A stretch of DNA of 20,425 nucleotides from Nitrolancea sp040255925 (GTDB taxonomy: Bacteria; Chloroflexota; Chloroflexia; Thermomicrobiales; Thermomicrobiaceae). The notes below the pieces were generated by a model. That model worked only from the letters and a program-made list of their open reading frames with translations, searched no databases and was not told the DNA's origin. The stretch lies in NCBI GenBank assembly GCA_040255925.1, contig JBDZVX010000037.1:1-20425 (forward strand). Reading direction: 5' to 3'. Shown here in pieces: positions 1 through 6,859 of the stretch. Every line of letters begins with the position of its first letter. Positions within the stretch are counted from its first letter, which is position 1. The position numbers and the translations under genes were made by a program.

Positions 1-736
1 ACCGGCGGTTGGTCTCCGGGTACGGCGCGGTCAGGTTGAACGGGCCACGGGCGGTTTCGTGCTCGATTAGGAAGACGACGGCCGCGACCTCATCGGCGAT
101 GTGTATCCAGGGGTACCACTGATTCCCGCTGCCCATCGGGCCACCTATGAAGAACCGGAAGGGGAGGACCAGCCGGGGTAGCGCGCCACTCTCCCGGCTG
201 AGAACGAGCCCGGTGCGGATGATCGCCCGGCGGACACCCATTGCCTCGACCAGAGCCGTCGAGGATTCCCAGTCCAGGCAGAGACGCGCCAGAAAGTCGG
301 CGCCGGGCGGTGTCTCCTCGGTCACGAATTCGTCGCCACGGGGACCATAGTAGCCGACCGCCGAGGATTGGATGACCACACGCGGCTTTCGCATGGCTCC
401 CATCACGGCATCGATCACAGCCTGCCCGGCTAGCAGGCGGCTCTCCCGGATCACCTGCTTCCGCTCACCGGTCCAGCGCCCAGCGGCCAGATTTTCGCCC
501 GCCAGGTTGACGATAGCTGCCGAGCCCTCGGCCAATGACCCCCAACCGGCGGCCGAGCGTCCATCCCAGCGCTCGGCACGCACGCCATCGGGCAGCCCGC
601 GGACCCGGTCAGGTGAACGGCTGAGCACGATCACTTCGTGTCCCCGTGCCGCCAGTTCCGTAGCCAGCGCCCGGCCGATCAGGCCGGTCCCTCCGGTGAT
701 AATCGTCCGCTTCCGCTCCTGGCCATCCATTGTCAT
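1..736 (-). CDS. TIGR01777-family NAD(P)-dependent epimerase (partial, C-terminus outside window)
   Basis: This is a cytoplasmic short-chain dehydrogenase-like sugar epimerase/dehydratase of the TIGR01777 (YfcH/SulA-like) group; the physiological substrate of this group is not known. Read from ATG at 736, it begins MTMDGQERKRTIITGGTGLIG, with the Rossmann glycine motif GGTGLIG near residues 15-21. Downstream are NLAGENL, a tight RW pair, SSAVGYYG (active-site tyrosine region), then GNQWYPWIHIADE and GPFNLTAPYPETNR, all typical of this family. About 245 codons are present; the usual length is near 300, so the missing piece is the C-terminal DUF1731-type segment. A weak AGGTGAG precedes the start. 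It lies 76 bases downstream of the secreted-protein gene on the same strand, with no obvious terminator between. An internal ATG two codons later is an equally possible start. Confidence 0.9.
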   Translation of the reverse strand, partial: MTMDGQERKRTIITGGTGLIGRALATELAARGHEVIVLSRSPDRVRGLPDGVRAERWDGRSAAGWGSLAEGSAAIVNLAGENLAAGRWTGERKQVIRESRLLAGQAVIDAVMGAMRKPRVVIQSSAVGYYGPRGDEFVTEETPPGADFLARLCLDWESSTALVEAMGVRRAIIRTGLVLSRESGALPRLVLPFRFFIGGPMGSGNQWYPWIHIADEVAAVVFLIEHETARGPFNLTAPYPETNRR

Positions 737-812
737 TCGCTGCTCACCTACTCATGTCCCTGGGCGAGACAATCCCCGCCCGCCATGATCCAATCATTAT
801 CCATCGCTCAGT

Positions 813-1793
813 CTAATTCGCGGATAGTGCCGTCGCTACGCTTGAGGACCAACCACCGTTTGGTCCCGATGATGACTCCGAGCCCGATTCGACCTGGACA
901 TAGAGGCTCAGCCGGTTTTTGCCGGTCGCCTGGAGCGCATAGAGGAAGCCCTGATCGCCGCTATCTCCCGGCACTGCCCAAGTGCTCCAGGCCAGCGGCT
1001 CCTCGGATGCGCCCGCCACCCGCTTCCAGCCGGCCACTTCCAATTGCTGAGCGAACGCCGCCTCGATATCGGCCGGGCTCTTATCCGTCTCGGCGACCGC
1101 CGAGGATGCCGAGCGCGCGTATGGTCCACCGCCGCCACTACCGCCGGTTAGCCGCACCTGCACGCCTTCAGGAGCGTAGAGGGCGGGAATGTTGTCCCCA
1201 GGACCCGCTACTCCGGGCGGGCGGTGCCCGGAAGGATCGCAGGGGCCGGGGTTGGTGAGATCCAGATGGATACGGACATCATTGGGAGCATCATCCCGTG
1301 GCGAGATGCTGAGCGTCAACCACGAATCTCCCTGTTCTGGACAAAAGAACCGAGTGAACGAACTCGTGGATGGCTGGAAGCCTCCCTGCTGGTTTTCCGA
1401 CCCCACATTCCATCCCCGCTTCTTAAGCATGTCCTGGTAAAAGGTGAAGTTGTCTTGCGCACTGCCCGGAACATCGAGCACCTTATCCAGCCGGGCCGTC
1501 TTGTCGCCATCGCGGTATACGACACTCCCGATCAGACGGCTGCCTTCCGGGGCCGGGAGGTTGAGCCCCGGATGGCTTGGTGTCTGTCCCGGTAAGAGTT
1601 CGACCGCCACAGGTTGCCCTCCCAGCTCGCCGCGGTAGGTCAGCAGCCGTTCGGCCAGTTCCCGCAGTTGCGCCGCATCGTCGGCCGTTTCGGCACTCGC
1701 GACCGAACCTAACCCACCGGCGGTTCCGAGCAGGAGCGTCACCACCATCAGAAGACCCAGACCACCACCACCAGCCAGCCACCATCGCCGCAT
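813..1793 (-). CDS. secreted protein with two related repeats, unknown function
   Basis: I do not recognise a named family. The 326-residue product starts MRRWW, followed by a hydrophobic stretch (about residues 8-34) ending VASAETADD, a plausible Sec signal peptide with cleavage after ASA. The mature part shows an internal duplication. Around residues 86-180 a segment contains NFTFYQDMLKKRGW followed by beta-rich text; around residues 211-302 the matching segment contains IEAAFAQQLEVAGWKRV followed by LYALQATGKNRLSLYVQVE. Both have the pattern of a helix ending in GW and then strands. The tail (about 303-326) is Ser/Gly rich. AGGAG lies 8 bases before the ATG. Promoter copy A and a stable leader hairpin lie upstream. 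Its partners are the other genes with the same promoter at 2525 and 3742. The product probably acts outside the cytoplasmic membrane. Confidence 0.75.
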   Translation of the reverse strand: MRRWWLAGGGGLGLLMVVTLLLGTAGGLGSVASAETADDAAQLRELAERLLTYRGELGGQPVAVELLPGQTPSHPGLNLPAPEGSRLIGSVVYRDGDKTARLDKVLDVPGSAQDNFTFYQDMLKKRGWNVGSENQQGGFQPSTSSFTRFFCPEQGDSWLTLSISPRDDAPNDVRIHLDLTNPGPCDPSGHRPPGVAGPGDNIPALYAPEGVQVRLTGGSGGGGPYARSASSAVAETDKSPADIEAAFAQQLEVAGWKRVAGASEEPLAWSTWAVPGDSGDQGFLYALQATGKNRLSLYVQVESGSESSSGPNGGWSSSVATALSAN

Positions 1794-1858
1794 CTTGCCT
1801 GCTCCTCTCGGGAATCAACTGCCGGGCTCCCGAATCCCGGCTGAGTGGTGTGGAAGGG

Positions 1859-1891
1859 GCGCGGCCGCCATGGGACAAGTGGCGGCCGCGC
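1859..1891 (-). ncRNA. leader hairpin, copy A (12-bp stem, 9-nt loop)
   Basis: In the 5' leader of the secreted-protein gene, about 20 bases after the predicted start of transcription, the arms 1859-1870 and 1880-1891 pair perfectly (GCGCGGCCGCCA with TGGCGGCCGCGC). The loop, read on the minus strand, is CTTGTCCCA. A second copy at 2461-2494 has the same loop except for one base, while its stem differs by paired changes, which points to a conserved RNA structure. There is no T-run after copy A, so it should not terminate transcription efficiently. Function is unknown. Confidence 0.6.
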
Positions 1892-1920
1892 TCGGGAAGG
1901 GAAAGTTGATTAGTGCCTCC

Positions 1921-1989
1921 ACTATAGATCATCGTTACCGAGAGGACAACTAGGGAAAACCCCGGATTCTTCCTAGGGTTAACCCTAGG
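1921..1989 (-). promoter_or_regulatory. promoter/operator copy A
   Basis: On the minus strand the -10 is TATAGT (1921-1926), the spacer is 17 bp and the -35 is TTGTCC (1944-1949). Directly upstream of the -35 is CTAGGGAAAACCCCGG (from 1950), an imperfect inverted repeat. Further up at 1972-1989 is the perfect 18-bp palindrome CCTAGGGTTAACCCTAGG, 22 bp from the -35. Copies B and C share this layout. The position against the -35 would suit either an activator or a repressor. The binding protein is not encoded in this window as far as I can see. Confidence 0.75.
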
Positions 1990-2039
1990 TTTTGCGGGAA
2001 ATCCAAAAATTGACGGTGATTTGGGGGTGTCGTGCGGCC

Positions 2040-2427
2040 CTATACGAGTCTCGCGATGTATGAGCGCAGGAACACGCGTAGATCGTCGACCCCCGCATCA
2101 TCTAGATACCCGATACCGAGCACGAGATGATTCCCGGACACCACACGCTGGTAATCCTCGGGCCAGCGAGGAATGTCCAGGCGCGGCCTATACCGGGTGG
2201 ATGCCACCGGAAATGGTCCGGGCACGGTCAATCACCAGCCGGTCACCCTCCAGTTTCGACGCGACACGATAGAGTGAGCCGGGTGGCCTGGAGTTGCATG
2301 GTCCAGCCCGGCAGGTGTCGTCAATCCCGTAGACCTCACCATGCGCCGGCAAGATGAAGAGATGCCACCGCTGTTTCTCACGCGCTTATTAGACGTGGAT
2401 AGGCGCGAGATCTTCAATCGAGACCAT
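2040..2427 (-). pseudogene. decayed gene under promoter copy B
   Basis: No intact ORF fills the space downstream of promoter B, but protein-like text is split over frames. One frame, read from 2427, gives MVSIEDLAPIHV, two stops, then WHLFILPAHGEVYGIDDT and later YRVASKLEGDRLVIDRART, ending at a stop at 2188-2190. A second frame from 2231 to 2040 continues with RYRPRLDIPRWPEDYQRV, then GIGYLDDAGVDDLRVFLRSY. Joining them needs a frame change near 2195-2215 and probably another near 2300. I read this as a gene of about 120 residues broken by several small indels. The family is not recognised. It could instead be two unrelated short ORFs, or a region with sequencing errors, but several errors in one 390-base stretch is less likely because neighbouring genes are intact. 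Confidence 0.45.
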
Positions 2428-2454
2428 GACGCTGACTGATTGTCAAAGACTCTT

Positions 2455-2494
2455 AAAAACGCGACGGTCGCCGTGGGACAATCGGCGACCGCGC
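2455..2494 (-). terminator. leader hairpin copy B with T-run; terminator or short-RNA end
   Basis: Read on the minus strand, arms 2483-2491 and 2465-2473 (CGGTCGCCG with CGGCGACCG) form a 9-bp stem, extended by three more pairs across one bulged base. The loop is ATTGTCCCA. Five T residues (2455-2459) follow directly, as in an intrinsic terminator. Transcription from promoter B would begin near 2518, so a terminated product would be about 60-65 nt. It is the counterpart of the hairpin at 1859-1891, with paired stem differences. It could end a small RNA, attenuate the downstream gene, or simply stop transcription now that the gene is decayed. Confidence 0.6.
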
Positions 2495-2524
2495 GCGGGA
2501 AGGGATACTTAGCATACTTCCTTC

Positions 2525-2593
2525 ACTATAGGCCATCATGAGCCCCAGGACAACTAGGGAAAACCCTGGGTTTAACCTAGGGTTAACCCTAGG
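2525..2593 (-). promoter_or_regulatory. promoter/operator copy B
   Basis: The architecture is identical to copy A: -10 TATAGT (2525-2530), 17-bp spacer, -35 TTGTCC (2548-2553), abutting CTAGGGAAAACCCTGG (2554-2569), and the same 18-bp palindrome CCTAGGGTTAACCCTAGG at 2576-2593, again 22 bp from the -35. The palindrome overlaps the last codon and stop codon of the membrane-protein gene that ends at 2589, so that gene's 3' end is part of the control region. It drives the hairpin RNA and the decayed gene. Confidence 0.75.
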
Positions 2594-2981
2594 TTTTGCT
2601 GGAACTGCCTGATAATGCGGTCGCGACCGCCGCGATAACGACGACAACGGGGAAGGCAAGCAGCCAGGACAGCCATTGCAGCCCGGCGATCTGCACCGGT
2701 ACGAGAACGATCCAGATGAGAAGGGCAGCGAGCAGCAAGAGCACCCAGCCCTGAGTTCCGGTCTCCCGGCGGCTGGCAACCGCCGCGGCAAGCTGGAGAC
2801 AGGTCAGGAGGAAGGTGAGCGGCCCGATGCTAAATCCGGCCGCGATACCGAAGACCAGCGATAGACCGGCCGCCAGCCAGAGGAGCTTCCACGACTGCCG
2901 CCGTAGACCGATCGCGGTAAGGATCAGCGAGACGATCAGGAATCCCCAGAGGAGCGCGGCTACAAGTTCATGAATGCCCAT
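2589..2981 (-). CDS. small membrane protein, four predicted helices
   Basis: This 130-residue protein has no recognised family. Hydrophobic segments cover about residues 4-25, 32-52, 54-70 and 80-125; the last probably holds two helices (LLLLAALLIWIVLVPVQIAG and WLLAFPVVVVIAAVATAL). Basic residues RRQSWK and SRRET mark likely cytoplasmic loops, and the tail is SGSSSKT. AGAGG lies about 8 bases before the ATG. The start is 60 bases after the stop of the anchored secreted protein (3042-3683), so the two are probably co-transcribed from promoter C. Its stop codon lies inside the palindrome of promoter B. A role in the membrane alongside its exported neighbour is inference from position only. Confidence 0.7.
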   Translation of the reverse strand: MGIHELVAALLWGFLIVSLILTAIGLRRQSWKLLWLAAGLSLVFGIAAGFSIGPLTFLLTCLQLAAAVASRRETGTQGWVLLLLAALLIWIVLVPVQIAGLQWLSWLLAFPVVVVIAAVATALSGSSSKT

Positions 2982-3041
2982 CGCCTGCCTCTTTGATCAA
3001 CGGTTGGGAATGCGCCACCAGCGCTCGCCCGGACGTTCGTC

Positions 3042-3683
3042 TCAAGCCGGGACCGGCCTGCGTCTCCGCCGCGCCAACCGACTGGCCCCGAGCAGGACCG
3101 CAATCGTGGGGATTGCCGCCAAGACCAACGACGAGGAGGTGCCGGACGGAATGCCCTCTCTATTCAGGATCTTCTGAATCGCTCGCTCCGCAGTTGGCGA
3201 GACGGGATACCACTGGCCGGTCGAATCGGCGAATCCATCTTCGAGGAAACCAGCGGAGAAGATGTAACCGGGGCCACCGGTGATGCTAGGATGGTAATGG
3301 AAGCGCAAAGTTGAAACCTGGCCCAGACCGTCTTGGAAATACTCGGTTAACTCGTAGCGTAGACCGGCATCCGGTGGGGCCGACAGTTGCTCACGTTGGA
3401 GAAGTGATGTGTACGAGACACGCGAATATGGCATGTGCCCACCGGTCGACGCGATAGTGGGTCCCAGGGGGTTCCGGTAATCCGCGATGCTGCGTGGCAC
3501 GACAGACGCCAACTGATCTGGATCGGTGACCGTGGCCGCTCCGGTCAGTCCTGGCCCCGTGATCGTCACCCAGTTCGCCGACTCCTTGGCCATAACGATT
3601 CCCGTAGTCAGGAGCAGCAAGGCCAGGCTGACAAGACTGGCGAGTCCAACACGTGAATAGCGGCGCGGCCGATGATCCTTCAT
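3042..3683 (-). CDS. secreted protein with C-terminal membrane anchor, unknown function
   Basis: This 213-residue product is not of a family I recognise. A basic start (MKDHRPRRYSR) leads into a hydrophobic signal segment (about 13-31) ending VMAKESAN. The middle of the protein is soluble and soluble-looking, with GLRYELTEYFQDGLGQ, then RFHYHPSITGGPGYIFSAGF and DSTGQWYPV. Near the C-terminus SSSLVLAAIPTIAVLLGASR is a membrane helix, followed by LARRRRRP, a positive stop-transfer tail. This layout places the bulk outside the membrane with a short cytoplasmic tail, reminiscent of cell-surface anchoring, but no LPXTG-like box is visible. AGGAGGGG is a strong ribosome site 8 bases before the ATG. 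Promoter C lies just upstream, and the membrane protein at 2589-2981 follows. Confidence 0.75.
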   Translation of the reverse strand: MKDHRPRRYSRVGLASLVSLALLLLTTGIVMAKESANWVTITGPGLTGAATVTDPDQLASVVPRSIADYRNPLGPTIASTGGHMPYSRVSYTSLLQREQLSAPPDAGLRYELTEYFQDGLGQVSTLRFHYHPSITGGPGYIFSAGFLEDGFADSTGQWYPVSPTAERAIQKILNREGIPSGTSSSLVLAAIPTIAVLLGASRLARRRRRPVPA

Positions 3684-3741
3684 CCGGGTCCCCTCCTAGC
3701 GCGATGCTGGATGCGAGAAGCTCGAATAGCCTGCCAGTTTA

Positions 3742-3796
3742 ACTATAGACTGGTTTTCTTGTGATGACCACTAGGGTAAACCCTGGGATTGATCCC
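3742..3796 (-). promoter_or_regulatory. promoter/operator copy C
   Basis: This is a third instance of the module: -10 TATAGT (3742-3747), 17-bp spacer, -35 TGGTCA (3765-3770), then CTAGGGTAAACCCTGG (3771-3786) directly against the -35, exactly as in copies A and B. The far 18-bp palindrome is absent. Instead GGGATTGATCCC (3785-3796), a different inverted repeat, overlaps the end of the first site. No leader hairpin like A or B follows. It drives the anchored secreted protein. Confidence 0.7.
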
Positions 3797-3829
3797 GGTC
3801 ACCGCATCCACGCTCAGTATCACCGGAAA

Positions 3830-3866
3830 GACCCACCGGGCGGAGCACACCCCCACCCGGTGGGTC
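3830..3866 (-). terminator. hairpin terminator after the small-protein gene
   Basis: Arms 3830-3840 and 3856-3866 (GACCCACCGGG with CCCGGTGGGTC) form an 11-bp perfect stem around a 15-nt loop. On the minus strand the stem is followed by TTTCC, a short T-rich tail. It lies 31 bases beyond the stop of the 67-residue ORF and upstream of promoter C, so it probably ends the trxB-side transcript and insulates the regulon. Confidence 0.65.
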
Positions 3867-3896
3867 ATTTCCTGAATAGTGGTATACGACGCCGGG

Positions 3897-4100
3897 CTAC
3901 ATGGCGCTCCGGCCTCCCGGACCAAGGTTCATGCCCGGCACCTGCTGCAGTGCTTCCCGGAGTGAAGAGCCTTTGTACTTCTTGCCGTCCCTCGTCTCGA
4001 CTTTCCACTCATTGGGCCTCTCGCACTCGATCTCCTCGATGTTGGCCCGGGAAAAGAGCTGCTCCACCTGGTCCACCAGCATTCCACTCTGCTCTTCCAT
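3897..4100 (-). CDS. small hypothetical protein (67 aa)
   Basis: This is a short, charged cytoplasmic protein with no recognised family: MEEQSGMLVDQVEQLFSRAN, then IEEIECERPNEWKVETRDGK, and a tail LQQVPGMNLGPGGRSAM. The pattern of a helix followed by short strands ending in a DGKKYKG turn suggests a compact fold. The longer reading from 4190 would overlap the amidohydrolase stop and has unlikely composition, so I chose the ATG at 4100, which has AGGAAGGG about 12 bases upstream. It follows the amidohydrolase by 86 bases and is followed by a good terminator, so it is probably the last gene of that transcript. Confidence 0.6.
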   Translation of the reverse strand: MEEQSGMLVDQVEQLFSRANIEEIECERPNEWKVETRDGKKYKGSSLREALQQVPGMNLGPGGRSAM

Positions 4101-4186
4101 AGGATGGCTGTCCCTTCCTGTTGCGCGGCCCTCGCCGCTTCGCTCAATAGACGTCGGGACCGCTGTGCAAGGCGTATGCCAGGCGG

Positions 4187-5329
4187 TCAAAGCCGGTAGA
4201 GCCGCTGGGCGTTGCCGCCCAGGATGACTGCTCCGGCAGCTTCGGCCTCTGGTCCGCTCAGCTCTCCCTGCTCGACCAGTTCGCCGAGCGCCGCGCCGAG
4301 TACCCGGCGACCATTGAGCGCGCCGGACCAGTGTAACTCGGGAATACCGGCGCCATCGGAGCTATAGAGCAGCTTGGAGACCGGCGAGATGCCGAGCGCG
4401 ATGCGCGTGAACGCCAGCATTTCGTTGTAGCCGAGGAAGGGGATGCCGTAGGAGAGGTCCAGGTGGACCTGGTCGTAAATGGAAGCCAGATAACCCCCTT
4501 CACGCGTATAGGGGTAGCAGGCATGCAGCAAGACCACCGGCAGGTCGCGATACGCCGGGTCCTCCAGTACCGGCCGCAGCAGCAAGGGGTTCCCCAGGAG
4601 TAGATCGGTATCGGAATCCCCATAGCCGACGTGGAACTGGACCGGTATCTCCTGCCTGGCTGCCTCAAGGAGGGCAACATGCAGCAGTGTGTCGAGCAGC
4701 GGCTTCTGGGCCAGCCGTGATGATCCCTGCTCCAACGCTGCCCGCCGCGCCGTTGCGAAGGCCCGCTGGGCATCCTCGTCGCGCCATCTCCGGATATCGA
4801 GCCCGGTGCGGTAGGCGGCGATACTCTTCAGCGCAACGTAGCCCTGGCCGCGAAGATCGGTGAGTGCCACGCCTAGCGCCTCGCTCACCCCGGCCAGGGT
4901 GTCGTGTTCGGCGATCAGTCGCTCCATCAGCGTCTCCAGACGGAGGACCGGGAGCACCCGGCAGCCGGAGATTCGGGCTAGTTCGGCATCAGGCAGCACG
5001 CGTTCAGGTGGTGGGTAGCCGCCGTCGACCAGTAAGGTGTCGATATGTGCCGCCTGGAGCAGTGCGCCGGTCAGCTCATCGCGATCGCGCGCCCGGCGTG
5101 TCGCCAGCACCGACTCTTCCAGCGGCTCGCAGCCGAAGAAACCGGCCAGATCACGCAGCATTCGGCGATAGAAGATGGTGTTGGGGACGTGGTCACGTGG
5201 CATGACCGGATCGCGGGATTCGGTGAAGAACCGGCGCCAGACCGGCGGATCGAACGGCCCCTGATCGCGGTAGAGGCCATGGCAGTGGTTATCGATGATC
5301 GGGATGTCCGACAGATCGATCAATGCCAT
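4187..5329 (-). CDS. amidohydrolase family protein (FluG/NodGS N-terminal-domain type)
   Basis: This 380-residue TIM-barrel metal-dependent hydrolase is of the amidohydrolase-2 type. The metal motif IIDNHCHG is at residues 11-18 (H15, H17). Further histidines are in VQFHVGYGDSD and VVLLHACYPYTREGGYLAS. LDLSYGIPFLGYNE follows, and a late SSDGAGIPELHW supplies the conserved aspartate. It lies 41 bases downstream of a glutamine-synthetase-like gene on the same strand. In fungi (FluG) and plants (NodGS) these two modules are fused, so they probably act in one pathway, perhaps making and cleaving a gamma-glutamyl or related amide. The substrate cannot be read from sequence. GGAGCGG precedes the ATG. 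Location is cytoplasmic. Confidence 0.85.
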   Translation of the reverse strand: MALIDLSDIPIIDNHCHGLYRDQGPFDPPVWRRFFTESRDPVMPRDHVPNTIFYRRMLRDLAGFFGCEPLEESVLATRRARDRDELTGALLQAAHIDTLLVDGGYPPPERVLPDAELARISGCRVLPVLRLETLMERLIAEHDTLAGVSEALGVALTDLRGQGYVALKSIAAYRTGLDIRRWRDEDAQRAFATARRAALEQGSSRLAQKPLLDTLLHVALLEAARQEIPVQFHVGYGDSDTDLLLGNPLLLRPVLEDPAYRDLPVVLLHACYPYTREGGYLASIYDQVHLDLSYGIPFLGYNEMLAFTRIALGISPVSKLLYSSDGAGIPELHWSGALNGRRVLGAALGELVEQGELSGPEAEAAGAVILGGNAQRLYRL

Positions 5330-5370
5330 AGAGATCCGCTCCGATGCCCGTCATCCGGAAAAGCCGGCCG

Positions 5371-6711
5371 CTAATATTTATAGAAGTGCTGGCGTGCCTC
5401 GAAGCCGGCATCCTGGGATGAAAAGGCCCGCTCCTCGCTCCGTCGCACAATGGAATACGCATGGTACATGAACTCGCCCATCGCGTCGCGGAGAAGGTGA
5501 TCCCGTTCCAGGGCGTCGAGCGACTGGCCGATCGCCAGCGGCAGCCGCCGGATGCCGCGCAGCTCGCGCTCGTCGTCGCTGAGTTTGGCGGGATCGTGCT
5601 CGCAGGGCGGCCCAGGGTCGAGCGCGCGGTCGATCCCATCCAGACCACAGGCGATGATCGCGCCCAGGGAGACGTAGGGATTAGCACTGCTGTCCGATGT
5701 CTTCAATTCGATATTGAAGCTCTGCTCCTCTCGTCCCCAGAAAGGCGAGACCACCCGGACCGGTGCCTCCCGGTTGTCAAAGCCCCAAGCGGTAAAGGCG
5801 GAACTCCAGGCCATCGGTTGCAGGCGGCGGTAGGAGTTCACGCTAGGACAGGTCAACGCCAGCAGCGCGGGCAGATGGTCGAGAATGCCGGCGATGAAGT
5901 GGTGCCCGGTTTGGCTCAGATCATGGTCCGCTCCGGGATCGTAGAGGAGATTCCTGCCGGCTTGACGGTCCCAGAGGCTGATATGGACATGACAGCCGCT
6001 GCCGATGAAGTCGGTGAACGGCCGCGGGGCGAAGCTGGCGAGCAGGCCATGCCGGAGCGCGACGCCGCGCACGGTATCTCGCAGCTTGATCTGGTTATCG
6101 GCCGCGCGAACCGGGGAGGTGTGCCGGATCGAGATCTCCTGCTGCCCCGGCCCGTACTCGTTGATCGCTTGTTCTACCTGGATGCCCTGGGCATCGAGCG
6201 CGGTTACGATGTCGTGTATAACCTGAGCCGGCAGATCCAGCCCGATCGAGGTGTAGCAGGGCGACTGATCGAATGGCACGTAGCTGCCATCCCGTTCCTG
6301 CGCCAGGTAGAACTCGTTCTCGAAGGCGGCCGTCACGGCGATGCCGGCCCGTTCGGCCCGGGCGACCATCTCCTTGAGGAACGCACGGGGGCAGGCACCC
6401 CAGTTCCGGTGGTCGTGGCCGAGCTGATCGCAGATGACGCTGGCACTGCTGGGTGTCCAGGGGAGCACGGTGAACGTCTCGGGGTCGGGCACGAGCCGGA
6501 TCTCGCCGACCGGCTCCATCCCTTCGACTTCCTGGAGCTGGTCCAGCACGTTCATCGCCATCATTGCCCGCGTCAGTCCGGTGCCTTCGTGGAGCTTATC
6601 CGCAAGCTGGGAGACATGCATCGCCTTGGCGCGGGTTACGCCGGCGAAGTCCACGTACAGAAACCGCACCAGTTGTACGCCCGCCGATTGCGCCTGCTGT
6701 ACCGCGTCCAC
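5371..6711 (-). CDS. glutamine synthetase-like gamma-glutamyl ligase
   Basis: This is a 446-residue ATP-dependent ligase of the glutamine synthetase superfamily. The beta-grasp N-domain has RFLYVDFAGVTRAKAM (about 16-31). Catalytic-domain motifs are FENEF (130-134), NEYGPGQQE (184-192), GSGCHVH (237-243), VNSYRR (291-296), NREAPVRV (313-320) and ELKTSDSSANPY (335-346), so the metal and ATP ligands look intact. The adenylylation-loop region of nitrogen-assimilation enzymes is not recognisable. With the adjacent amidohydrolase it resembles the FluG/NodGS and GlnA3/PuuA-like group, which ligate glutamate to amines rather than to ammonia; that assignment is inference. The start is the GTG at 6711, with AGGAGAGG 5 bases upstream; the longer reading to 6987 would run into trxB. 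It lies 148 bases after trxB. Confidence 0.88.
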   Translation of the reverse strand: MDAVQQAQSAGVQLVRFLYVDFAGVTRAKAMHVSQLADKLHEGTGLTRAMMAMNVLDQLQEVEGMEPVGEIRLVPDPETFTVLPWTPSSASVICDQLGHDHRNWGACPRAFLKEMVARAERAGIAVTAAFENEFYLAQERDGSYVPFDQSPCYTSIGLDLPAQVIHDIVTALDAQGIQVEQAINEYGPGQQEISIRHTSPVRAADNQIKLRDTVRGVALRHGLLASFAPRPFTDFIGSGCHVHISLWDRQAGRNLLYDPGADHDLSQTGHHFIAGILDHLPALLALTCPSVNSYRRLQPMAWSSAFTAWGFDNREAPVRVVSPFWGREEQSFNIELKTSDSSANPYVSLGAIIACGLDGIDRALDPGPPCEHDPAKLSDDERELRGIRRLPLAIGQSLDALERDHLLRDAMGEFMYHAYSIVRRSEERAFSSQDAGFEARQHFYKY

Positions 6712-6859
6712 CGGTGCCTCTCCTCTCAACGTCACGCTGATGTTGGTGCATGAGTGAAGCGCCGGCCCGTGAGCCGGGAGCCATCCTGCAAGGAAGTGAT
6801 CACCGCGGGGCTGGCGTGCTCCGCGTGCCGGTATCCTCTGCTCGCGCAGGCTTTGACCG

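Noticed and set aside
5461..6753. 430-codon plus-strand ORF opposite the glutamine-synthetase-like gene
   Set aside because: It is antisense to a gene with all catalytic motifs in frame; long antisense ORFs are expected at high G+C and the text shows no family motif.
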